Program-made: the position numbers and the translations under genes | NCBI GenBank assembly: GCA_905215395.1 | Contig: CAJMQA010000252.1 | Span: 1 to 5,214, forward strand | Source of the DNA: an uncultured bacterium | Lineage (GTDB): Bacteria > Bacteroidota > Bacteroidia > Bacteroidales > Marinifilaceae | Length of the DNA stretch: 5,214 bases | Direction of reading: 5' to 3' | Shown here: piece after piece, positions 1-5,214 of the stretch | Position numbering within the stretch: position 1 is the first letter of the stretch | Layout: every line of letters starts with the position of its first letter | Notes under the pieces: model-generated | Told to the model about the DNA's origin: nothing | Seen by the model: only the letters and a program-made list of their open reading frames with translations | Database searches by the model: none

Positions 1-276
1 CTCAACGGAACCTTCAATTTTTGTATCCAGACTTAATTTTTTCCAGGTCTTTGAGCGTAACGCATACCACGTAATCCCTATTCCGAAAAGAGCAGTCCCC
101 AGTAAAATAAAATGTCCGGCAGTATTACCGTAATAGGAATACCCGAAATATACACCGGCAATGATACAAATAAACCCTAATACACCGACCACATTAACTC
201 CCGGAAACACCAAAAACTCTAAAATCACCAGAACTGCCCCAATCAGTACCAGCATCAGTACAACCAACCATTCCAT
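1..276 (-). CDS. NfeD-family membrane protein, 5' part only (cut by window edge)
   Basis: The ORF reads from an ATG at 276 down to the left edge with no stop, giving 92 residues; the C-terminus lies outside the window. Three hydrophobic segments are visible at about residues 3-24, 27-46 and 55-73. They are followed by a basic patch (RSKTWKK, 74-80) and the beginning of a soluble part (LSLDTKIEGSVE). The FPGVNVVGVLG stretch after the first helix and the three-helix plan match the short NfeD form, which normally ends in a small OB-fold (beta-barrel) domain, so that domain should follow just past the edge. In other bacteria NfeD proteins often sit beside flotillin/SPFH genes and are thought to act with them in membrane organisation; whether a flotillin gene follows here cannot be seen. 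No Shine-Dalgarno sequence precedes the ATG. The family assignment is from recognition of the helix pattern and is fairly firm; the role is inference. Confidence 0.8.
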   Translation of the reverse strand, partial: MEWLVVLMLVLIGAVLVILEFLVFPGVNVVGVLGFICIIAGVYFGYSYYGNTAGHFILLGTALFGIGITWYALRSKTWKKLSLDTKIEGSVE

Positions 277-453
277 AGCACATTGTTTAATGAGGATAAA
301 GATATATTTTTTTCGGAATCCGTAACAGTGTTTCCCGGAAAATATTCTCATTTTAATTTTTCCAAATAGTACCTGTACACCTCAGCAATCTAAACAGCAC
401 AAATAAAGACAAATATTTTCAAAACAAACCCTTATTTATTAATTATTTTAAAA
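277..453. other. Intergenic gap between the ROK gene and the NfeD-type gene
   Basis: This 177-base AT-rich gap holds no credible ORF. It contains an imperfect inverted repeat: bases 309-316 can pair with 335-342 (TTTTTCGG with CCGGAAAA, one G-T pair, 18-base loop). It is not followed by a T-run on the minus strand, so it does not look like an intrinsic terminator. I see no GC-rich hairpin directly after the ROK stop codon, so the ROK transcript may read through or end by another route. Confidence 0.5.
297..304 (-). promoter_or_regulatory. Possible -7 promoter element for the NfeD-type gene
   Basis: Read on the minus strand this is TATCTTTA, one base off the Bacteroidota -7 consensus TAnnTTTG. 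It lies about 20 bases upstream of the ATG at 276, which would give a very short leader. No clear -33 TTTG box is found at 19-21 bases upstream. The stretch is AT-rich, so a chance match is possible. Confidence 0.22.
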
Positions 454-1680
454 TCATACAATCCCGAGCATTTTATCCCTCAGAAGCACCGCTACACCTA
501 TTGCGCTGGCATTTTCTCCCAAAGCAGATAATTTGAAGCGGGTATCCCGGCTTACAAGACTCAGGGAATATTTATTGACAGAAGCTTTCATGGGCAACAT
601 CAAATAATCTCCTGTCAATGCCAAGCTTCCCCCCAAAACCACTAAGTCCGGATTTAGCAAATTAATCAATATACCAACTCCCCTGCCCAATTTTGCAGCC
701 ATTTCCTCAATCAGGGAAATAGCCAGCATATCATCATTATTGGCAACCTCAATAATATCATAGAGTAGAATTTCCTGCCCGGCCATCCATTTATCGTACA
801 AAACAGAATTCTCCCCGTTTTTTAAATGTTCAGCAAACATTTTTTCCAGAGCTATTCCGGAAACTTCCGTTTCCAGACATCCTTTTTTGCCACAATGACA
901 AATGATCTCATTGTCAAAAATCGGAATATGCCCAAACTCACCGGCAAATCCTGTTTTTCCATAATAAATTTTACCGTCCAGCATAATACCAGCTCCAACC
1001 CCACGCCCCAAATTCAAAAACAGTACATTTTTTTCATCCCGGATCACTCCGAATGTTTTCTCTGCGTACATCATGGCACGGCTGTCATTTTCAATATACG
1101 TACTGATCCCTATCCGTTGCTCCAGCAACTGCGCCAAAGAAATTTCATTAAAATTAAAAAAAGTATAGCTATTTCCTTCACGGGCATCGATACGTCCAAT
1201 CATACTAACCCCGAGACCTGCAATCTTATCTTTAGGAATGCCACACTCTTCTATAAAAAGCTGTATTTCCTGACAAACACAATCAAAAGCTTCCATTGTA
1301 TCTTCCAATACAAAATGAATCTCCTCTTTCCTGGAAATAATTCCACCTTTAAAATTCAGCAGTACCAGTTCTATACGCCTTCTCCGGATGTCAGCCCCCA
1401 GGAAATAAAATGCATTCCCGGACAAACCATACACATTCGGCCGTCTTCCTCCGGCAGTCTCTATCTTTCCATTATCTTCCAGTAAACCATCATCTTTCAG
1501 ATCTGCAACCAATTTTGTGACAGTAGGTACACTGATATTTAACTCTTTCGCCAGTTCGGCTATCGTTTCATCGCCATTCACAGCCAGATGCATCAATAAA
1601 CTTTTCTTCAAAAGCGCATTTTTATACTCAGCACCAAAACTCTTATCACTTTCCAATTTTAAAGCATGACTAAAATCCAT
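454..1680 (-). CDS. ROK-family transcriptional regulator (NagC/XylR type)
   Basis: The 408-residue protein has the usual length of ROK regulators. Residues about 24-75 form an N-terminal winged helix-turn-helix (TIAELAKELNISVPTVTKLV), with a wing at AGGRRPNVYGL (76-86). The ROK sugar-kinase-like fold follows. Its zinc site is complete: GEFGHIPI (H251) and CHCGKKGCLE (C261, C263, C268). The second glycine-rich loop is NLGRGVGAGI (223-232), and the NDSRA segment (198-202) keeps the aspartate that is catalytic in ROK kinases (D199). The first nucleotide loop, DIGGTK in kinases, is DIRRRR here (97-102), which argues against kinase activity and for a ligand-sensing regulator. Family members sense sugars or sugar phosphates and control carbohydrate genes, often with autoregulation; effector and targets cannot be read here because no sugar genes adjoin it. 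An in-frame TTG at 1704 would add eight residues. I prefer the ATG at 1680 because a -7-like element ends only four bases before that TTG and would place the transcript start at or just downstream of it. Confidence 0.9.
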   Translation of the reverse strand: MDFSHALKLESDKSFGAEYKNALLKKSLLMHLAVNGDETIAELAKELNISVPTVTKLVADLKDDGLLEDNGKIETAGGRRPNVYGLSGNAFYFLGADIRRRRIELVLLNFKGGIISRKEEIHFVLEDTMEAFDCVCQEIQLFIEECGIPKDKIAGLGVSMIGRIDAREGNSYTFFNFNEISLAQLLEQRIGISTYIENDSRAMMYAEKTFGVIRDEKNVLFLNLGRGVGAGIMLDGKIYYGKTGFAGEFGHIPIFDNEIICHCGKKGCLETEVSGIALEKMFAEHLKNGENSVLYDKWMAGQEILLYDIIEVANNDDMLAISLIEEMAAKLGRGVGILINLLNPDLVVLGGSLALTGDYLMLPMKASVNKYSLSLVSRDTRFKLSALGENASAIGVAVLLRDKMLGIV

Positions 1681-1707
1681 TACTATTTGTTTTATATATC
1701 CCAATCA

Positions 1708-1715
1708 CAAAAATA
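1708..1715 (-). promoter_or_regulatory. Possible -7 promoter element for the ROK regulator gene
   Basis: On the minus strand this reads TATTTTTG, an exact fit to the Bacteroidota -7 consensus TAnnTTTG. Transcription would begin near 1700-1703, leaving a leader of about 20 bases before the ATG at 1680. No good -33 TTTG is seen about 20 bases upstream. The AT-rich setting lowers the weight of the match. Confidence 0.35.
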
Positions 1716-1831
1716 AATAATTTTAAAAATACGGCATGTAAATTTCCAATTTTTTAAATAAACTATTTCACAGTATATTCCACATAAAAATATTACAAAC
1801 AACCTATTAGATCTCAGACAAACGATTTAAG

Positions 1832-1877
1832 CGGCACAAAATTTTAATATAAGATTTTTTGTATTTACTTTGTGTCG
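1832..1877. repeat. Inverted repeat bracketing the presumed folE promoter
   Basis: CGGCACAAA at 1832-1840 and TTTGTGTCG at 1869-1877 are inverted copies matching at eight of nine positions, separated by 28 AT-rich bases. The right arm overlaps the -7-like element before folE, and the left arm falls just upstream of the expected -33 position. This would suit a paired operator, but the arms are short and no binding protein can be assigned. Confidence 0.35.
1865..1872 (+). promoter_or_regulatory. Possible -7 promoter element for folE-fabD
   Basis: TTACTTTG differs from TAnnTTTG at one base. Transcription would start about 1877-1880, leaving roughly 30 bases of leader before the folE ATG. No clear TTTG is present 19-21 bases upstream. 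It is placed where a folE promoter is needed, but the match is weak. Confidence 0.28.
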
Positions 1878-1908
1878 TTTTTTGAGCAAGTGAAATAAAG
1901 AACAAGAC

Positions 1909-2529
1909 ATGGATTTTGAACAAGAAGACTCATTTTACCGCAAAGAAGAATTCTTTGATTGTAAACGCACAGAAAAATTAAGTTATCATTACCAGGAAAT
2001 CATCAAGTTGTTAGGAGAAGATTTTCAGCGGGAAGGATTACTGCAAACCCCTGAACGGGTAGCAAAAGCCATGCAATTTATGACTCAGGGATATTTGCAG
2101 AATCCGGAGGATATATTGCGTTCTGCCCTTTTCAAGGAGGATTACCGTCAAATGGTCATTGTCAAAGATATCGAGATTTATTCACTTTGTGAACATCATA
2201 TGCTTCCTTTTGTCGGGCGGGCACACGTGGCTTACATTCCCAATGGCTACATCACAGGGTTAAGCAAGATCGCCCGGGTAGTGGATGCTTATGCCAGACG
2301 TTTACAGGTACAGGAACGCCTGACCCAACAGATAAAAAACTGCATACAGAACACTTTGCATCCATTGGGAGTAGCTGTTGTCATCGAAGCCCAGCATTTA
2401 TGTATGATGATGCGCGGAGTACAAAAACAAAATTCGGTCACCACAACATCCGATTTTAGCGGGGCATTTGAGAAGCTGGCTACCCGGAATGAATTCATCC
2501 GGTTAATCAGCACACAGCTTCATTCATAG
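1909..2529 (+). CDS. folE: GTP cyclohydrolase I
   Basis: The enzyme converts GTP to 7,8-dihydroneopterin triphosphate plus formate in the cytoplasm, the entry step to folate and other pterins. The 206-residue protein carries the full type I signature. SLCEHHMLPFVGRAHVAYIP (92-111) gives zinc ligands C94 and H97 and the neighbouring active-site H96. GLSKIARVVDAYARRLQVQE (117-136) is the conserved helix segment. EAQHLCMMMRG (160-170) supplies H163 and the third zinc ligand C165. The spacing between the two cysteines (71) equals that of the E. coli enzyme (C110, C181), so the metal site looks intact and this is a zinc-dependent FolE, not the unrelated FolE2 type. The first 20 or so residues are acidic and variable, as is usual. 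The ATG at 1909 has only an A-rich leader and no Shine-Dalgarno. It is the first gene of a probable pair with fabD, 46 bases downstream on the same strand. Confidence 0.97.
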   Translation: MDFEQEDSFYRKEEFFDCKRTEKLSYHYQEIIKLLGEDFQREGLLQTPERVAKAMQFMTQGYLQNPEDILRSALFKEDYRQMVIVKDIEIYSLCEHHMLPFVGRAHVAYIPNGYITGLSKIARVVDAYARRLQVQERLTQQIKNCIQNTLHPLGVAVVIEAQHLCMMMRGVQKQNSVTTTSDFSGAFEKLATRNEFIRLISTQLHS

Positions 2530-2575
2530 GACTAAAAATAATAATAAACGCGGTATACGCATAAAAATCAGACAT

Positions 2576-3451
2576 ATGAAAAAAGCATTTGTATTTCCGG
2601 GCCAGGGGGCTCAATTCGTAGGGATGGGTAAAGATTTGTATGAAAACTCTCCCCGCGCCAAAGAATTATTTGAAAAAGCGAATGATATTCTGGGGTTCCG
2701 GATCACAGATTTAATGTTTACCGGAACGGATGAAGATTTAAAACAGACCAAAGTCACTCAACCTGCTATATTCTTACATTCAGTAATTTTGGCAGACAGC
2801 CTGACTGAAACTCCTGAGATGGTAGCCGGGCATTCCCTGGGTGAATTTTCAGCCCTTGTTGCTGCCAAAGCCCTTTCTTTCGAAGACGGTTTACGCCTGG
2901 TACACGCCAGAGCACTGGCCATGCAGAAAGCCTGCGAAGCCAACCCTTCCACAATGGCTGCAGTGCTTGGAATGCCGGACGAAACCGTAGAAGAGATTTG
3001 TAACAGCATAGAGGAAGTTGTTGTTCCGGCCAACTATAACAGCCCGGGCCAGATCGTTATCTCCGGAAGCAACAAAGGTATCGAAATTGCTTGTCAGAAA
3101 CTGACAGAAGCCGGAGCAAAACGGGTACTTCCGTTAAAAGTAGGCGGAGCATTCCACTCTCCGCTGATGGAACCTGCACGTCAGGAATTGGAAACGGCCA
3201 TTAAAAACACTCATTTTTCTACACCACTCTGTCCCATTTACCAGAATGTAGACGCTTTACCTTACACAGATCCTGTGAAAATTCAGGAAAACCTGATTGC
3301 CCAGTTAACAGCCTCTGTCAGATGGACACAAATCATGAAAAACATGATAGCCGACGGAGCCGGCAGTTTCCTGGAAATCGGACCGGGAAAAGTACTCCAG
3401 GGCTTACTGAAAAAAGTAAGCACAGAAATTGAAACCAACGGTATTCAATAA
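2576..3451 (+). CDS. fabD: Malonyl-CoA:acyl carrier protein transacylase
   Basis: FabD moves the malonyl group from malonyl-CoA to acyl carrier protein, supplying the extender unit for type II fatty-acid synthesis in the cytoplasm. The 291-residue length is typical for a standalone enzyme. Visible motifs in order are FPGQGAQ (7-13, oxyanion-hole Q10), TQPAIF (61-66), the nucleophile elbow GHSLGEF (85-91, S87), R112 in HARALAMQ, which binds the malonyl carboxylate, GAFHSPLM (191-198, catalytic H194) and LEIGPGKVL near the C-terminus. R112, not a hydrophobic residue, points to malonyl rather than acyl specificity. The ATG at 2576 opens directly on the MKKAFVFPGQGAQ start expected of the family; there is no Shine-Dalgarno. 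No fabH, fabF, fabG or acpP adjoins it in the window. It is likely co-transcribed with folE and is followed directly by an intrinsic terminator. Confidence 0.97.
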   Translation: MKKAFVFPGQGAQFVGMGKDLYENSPRAKELFEKANDILGFRITDLMFTGTDEDLKQTKVTQPAIFLHSVILADSLTETPEMVAGHSLGEFSALVAAKALSFEDGLRLVHARALAMQKACEANPSTMAAVLGMPDETVEEICNSIEEVVVPANYNSPGQIVISGSNKGIEIACQKLTEAGAKRVLPLKVGGAFHSPLMEPARQELETAIKNTHFSTPLCPIYQNVDALPYTDPVKIQENLIAQLTASVRWTQIMKNMIADGAGSFLEIGPGKVLQGLLKKVSTEIETNGIQ

Positions 3452-3457
3452 CCCTTT

Positions 3458-3486
3458 AAAAGTTCCCGCAACGGGAACTTTTTTTT
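3458..3486 (+). terminator. Intrinsic terminator after fabD
   Basis: An 11-base-pair perfect stem (3458-3468 with 3472-3482, core GTTCCCG/CGGGAAC) closes a CAA triloop and merges into a run of eight T (3479-3486). It begins seven bases after the fabD stop. This is a textbook Rho-independent terminator and should separate folE-fabD from the downstream phosphodiesterase gene. Confidence 0.93.
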
Positions 3487-3490
3487 GCAC

Positions 3491-3498
3491 TATTTTTG
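3491..3498 (+). promoter_or_regulatory. Possible -7 promoter element, distal, for the pgpH-like gene
   Basis: TATTTTTG fits TAnnTTTG exactly and sits just past the T-run of the terminator. It would give a leader of roughly 75 bases before the ATG at 3580. The region where a -33 box should lie is occupied by the terminator stem and has no TTTG, so this is only a candidate. Confidence 0.25.
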
Positions 3499-3540
3499 CA
3501 CAAAAAGATCAGGATTAGCTTTTTTCGTCCAATAATTTTA

Positions 3541-3548
3541 TATCTTTA
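3541..3548 (+). promoter_or_regulatory. Possible -7 promoter element, proximal, for the pgpH-like gene
   Basis: TATCTTTA is one base off TAnnTTTG and identical to the candidate upstream of the NfeD-type gene. It would start transcription around 3553-3556, leaving about 25 bases of leader. A T-rich stretch at 3520-3525 is the only thing near the -33 position. It competes with the exact but more distant match at 3491-3498. Confidence 0.28.
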
Positions 3549-3579
3549 GTCCCTGTTATAATGGATCTTTGTGTATAGC

Positions 3580-5214
3580 ATGTCCGATAAGAAATTAAAG
3601 CGTCGCCTAAATGCTCTGTTCAGGGTACTGATTATGCTCTTGATTTGCGTAATCACAGTGTATCTTTTCCCCAAAGTTGGTAGTTTTCAATATGAGTATC
3701 AAAAGGGTATGCCCTGGAGATATGAAACATTGACAGCCCCTTTTGACTATCCGATCTATAAGACCGAAGAGGAATTACAACAGGAACGGGAGGAAATTGC
3801 ACAGGAGCAGAGCCCGATCTTCAACCTCAAACCGGAAACTGCTGCCCTTGAAATCAAAAAATTCCAATCGGCACTGCATGCCTTTTACAGTGAACTGACA
3901 CAAAAAGGGCTGGATAAAATTGTCCGCGAAATTCAGAAAATATACAATGCCGGTATACTGCAATTGCCAGAGCAATTGGATCCCAACAAAATCAATACGG
4001 TAAAAATCGTTGAGAACAATATAGGTCATACGGCTGAATTCAGTCAGGTATATACATTAAAAAAAGCATATGCCACACTGAGCGATACCATAAATCATTC
4101 CGTTCTGCCTCAAGCTATTAAAGAAAAAATACTGAGTCTGAACCTGAACAACTATCTGCAACCGAACCTGGAATTTGATGCAGCAAAAACTACCCTGGAA
4201 CACCTTAACCACCTGAAAAATATCAGTCTCACCCAAGGGATGGTACAACGGGGAGAAGTGATTATCAGCAAACGTGAACTAGTCACTCCTGAAAAAGTAA
4301 AAATGCTGAACTCCCTGAAAAATGAATATCAGCACAATCTAGGGTCTGCAGAAACCTATATGAGAACCATCGGAGGACAGTTTATTCTGGTTTTGGTCGC
4401 CCTGATGATTTTTTCTGTTTTCTTCTATTATTCCAAAAAACGGATTTTTTACAACAACCGGGAGTTTATCTTTCTGTACGGCCTGTTTCTCGCAACCATC
4501 ATGTTGGGAAGCCTGGGATATCACCAGAATTTCAATATGTTCGCCATTCCGGTATTGTTTTTCATCATCATCGTAAACATCCTGATCGGAAGCCGTTCCG
4601 CCCTGTATTTATTACTCAGCACAACCCTGCTGATCTCTTACTATGCCCCTAACAGTTATATGTTTGCCTTTATGCAGATAACGGCCGGCATTGTAGCCAT
4701 CTTCAGTTTGTCACACCTGCAACGGAGAGGACAGCTGATCCTGTCCATATTCCTGATCTTCATCACCTACTCCCTGGTCTACACCGCTTTTATCCTCACC
4801 CAGGAAGGGGAAATCCGGATCACCAATCTCTTTGGTTTCATCTGGCTGGCGGTGAATTGTCTCTTGCTGACACTCGCCTACCCGGTGATCTACATTTTTG
4901 AAAAGGTTTTCGGCTATACTTCTGAAATCACGCTGATTGAGTTATCCAACCCCAATCATCCGGCTTTGCGGAATCTGACCCAAAAAGCACCCGGCACCTT
5001 TCAACACTCATTAATGGTGGCTAATCTGGCTGAAGAAGCAATATACCGGATCGGAGGTAATCCCTTATTAACCCGGACCGGAGCCTTATATCACGATATC
5101 GGAAAATCCTATGATCCTATTTTCTTCATTGAAAACCAAACGGGAGGAATCAATCCTCACGATAATTGCGACTTTGAAGAAAGTGCCCAATACATCATCA
5201 ACCACGTGACCAAG
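3580..5214 (+). CDS. PgpH/YqfF-type 7TM-HD phosphodiesterase (cyclic di-AMP), 3' end missing
   Basis: The reading frame opens at ATG 3580 and is still open at the right edge, giving 545 residues. Members of this family run to about 700, so roughly the last fifth is missing. The order is as expected. One N-terminal membrane helix (about 12-31) is followed by a large extracytoplasmic 7TMR-HDED-type domain (about 40-262), rich in charged helices. A block of about seven membrane helices follows (near 266-284, 296-313, 320-337, 340-356, 362-378, 385-406, 416-440). The cytoplasmic HD domain starts near 450. Conserved HD-domain features include ELSNPNHPALRNLTQKAPGT (454-473), the metal-ligand H476 in FQHSLMVANLAEEA, and H505-D506 in ALYHDIGK. 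The segment FFIENQTGG then NPHD also matches PgpH proteins. The final metal-binding aspartate would lie beyond the window. Characterised relatives cleave cyclic di-AMP to pApA, affecting osmotic and cell-wall homeostasis; this substrate is inferred from the family. There is no Shine-Dalgarno, and an in-frame start further upstream is not apparent. Confidence 0.93.
   Translation, partial: MSDKKLKRRLNALFRVLIMLLICVITVYLFPKVGSFQYEYQKGMPWRYETLTAPFDYPIYKTEEELQQEREEIAQEQSPIFNLKPETAALEIKKFQSALHAFYSELTQKGLDKIVREIQKIYNAGILQLPEQLDPNKINTVKIVENNIGHTAEFSQVYTLKKAYATLSDTINHSVLPQAIKEKILSLNLNNYLQPNLEFDAAKTTLEHLNHLKNISLTQGMVQRGEVIISKRELVTPEKVKMLNSLKNEYQHNLGSAETYMRTIGGQFILVLVALMIFSVFFYYSKKRIFYNNREFIFLYGLFLATIMLGSLGYHQNFNMFAIPVLFFIIIVNILIGSRSALYLLLSTTLLISYYAPNSYMFAFMQITAGIVAIFSLSHLQRRGQLILSIFLIFITYSLVYTAFILTQEGEIRITNLFGFIWLAVNCLLLTLAYPVIYIFEKVFGYTSEITLIELSNPNHPALRNLTQKAPGTFQHSLMVANLAEEAIYRIGGNPLLTRTGALYHDIGKSYDPIFFIENQTGGINPHDNCDFEESAQYIINHVTK

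Larger units (their letters stand above)
1681..1908. other. Divergent intergenic region between the ROK gene and folE
   Basis: This 228-base, strongly AT-rich region must hold the promoters for both divergent genes. It contains an exact -7-like match on the minus strand (1708-1715), a one-mismatch -7-like match on the plus strand (1865-1872), and an inverted repeat (1832-1840 with 1869-1877). No ORF or RNA gene was recognised in it. Autoregulation by the neighbouring ROK protein, and control of folE by it, are possible but not shown by the sequence. Confidence 0.5.

Noticed and set aside
431..456. AT-rich string after the ROK stop resembling the one before its start (1709-1730)
   Set aside because: The similarity is confined to A/T runs and is expected by chance in such base composition; no direct repeat or attachment site can be supported.
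826..1485. 219-codon open frame on the plus strand opposite the ROK gene
   Set aside because: It lies wholly antisense to a well-recognised gene. Its translation is rich in F, S, T, N and I with no recognisable domain, as expected of a shadow frame.
2289..2513. 74-codon minus-strand frame inside folE
   Set aside because: It is antisense to the conserved zinc-site region of folE and resembles no protein; it is a shadow frame.
2549..2560. Short near-palindrome GCGGTATACGC between folE and fabD
   Set aside because: The symmetry is only a few base pairs with an extra G. It lacks a T-run and is too short to support a terminator or operator call.
2758..3033. Two minus-strand frames (91 and 62 codons) inside fabD
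   Set aside because: Both overlap the catalytic GHSLGEF region of fabD in antisense and have low-complexity A/S-rich or R/W-rich translations; they are shadow frames.
3557..3562. TATAAT hexamer just before the pgpH-like gene, resembling a sigma70 -10 box
   Set aside because: No TTGACA-like box lies about 17 bases upstream, and the main sigma factor of this phylum uses the TAnnTTTG type of element.
3775..4524. Three minus-strand frames (84, 63 and 61 codons) opposite the pgpH-like gene
   Set aside because: The plus strand here encodes a continuous 7TMR-HDED and membrane domain; the antisense frames have no recognisable features.
1..5214. A hidden novel system such as defence, mobile or RNA-guided genes
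   Set aside because: Every long reading frame is accounted for by a known housekeeping, regulatory or membrane family, and the gaps are short. No array of repeats, transposase, integrase, tRNA or structured RNA was recognised on either strand.

Overview
The window looks like an ordinary chromosomal segment from a member of the Bacteroidota, most likely the order Bacteroidales. Three things point there. None of the five starts has a convincing Shine-Dalgarno sequence. The gaps carry matches to the Bacteroidota -7 promoter element TAnnTTTG rather than sigma70 boxes. The protein sequences (short-form NfeD, FolE, a standalone FabD, a 7TM-HD phosphodiesterase) have the character of that phylum. 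I cannot fix the genus; Odoribacteraceae-like is only a guess.

Layout. On the minus strand, positions 1-276 hold the first 92 residues of a short NfeD-type membrane protein, cut by the left edge. After a 177-base gap, a complete ROK-family transcriptional regulator lies on the same strand (454-1680). A 228-base AT-rich divergent region (1681-1908) separates it from the plus-strand genes. These are folE (GTP cyclohydrolase I, 1909-2529), then 46 bases later fabD (malonyl-CoA:ACP transacylase, 2576-3451), closed by a strong intrinsic terminator (3458-3486). After a 128-base gap, a plus-strand gene starting at 3580 encodes a PgpH/YqfF-type 7TM-HD phosphodiesterase, predicted to degrade cyclic di-AMP. 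It runs off the right edge after 545 residues.

How the genes relate. folE (first step of pterin/folate synthesis) and fabD (malonyl loading for fatty-acid synthesis) are probably one short housekeeping transcript, although they share no pathway. The ROK regulator is divergent from them, has no sugar-utilisation genes beside it in the window, and has lost the glycine-rich nucleotide motif of ROK sugar kinases, so it is read as a regulator with unknown effector and targets. The two edge genes encode membrane proteins: NfeD is linked in other bacteria to flotillin-like membrane organisation, and PgpH to cyclic di-AMP turnover.

I found no mobile element, CRISPR array, tRNA, rRNA, riboswitch or novel defence-type system. 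The points that merit a second look are mostly in the gaps: an inverted repeat bracketing the presumed folE promoter, recurring -7-like elements, a five-codon ORF directly before pgpH, and the start-site choice of the ROK gene.
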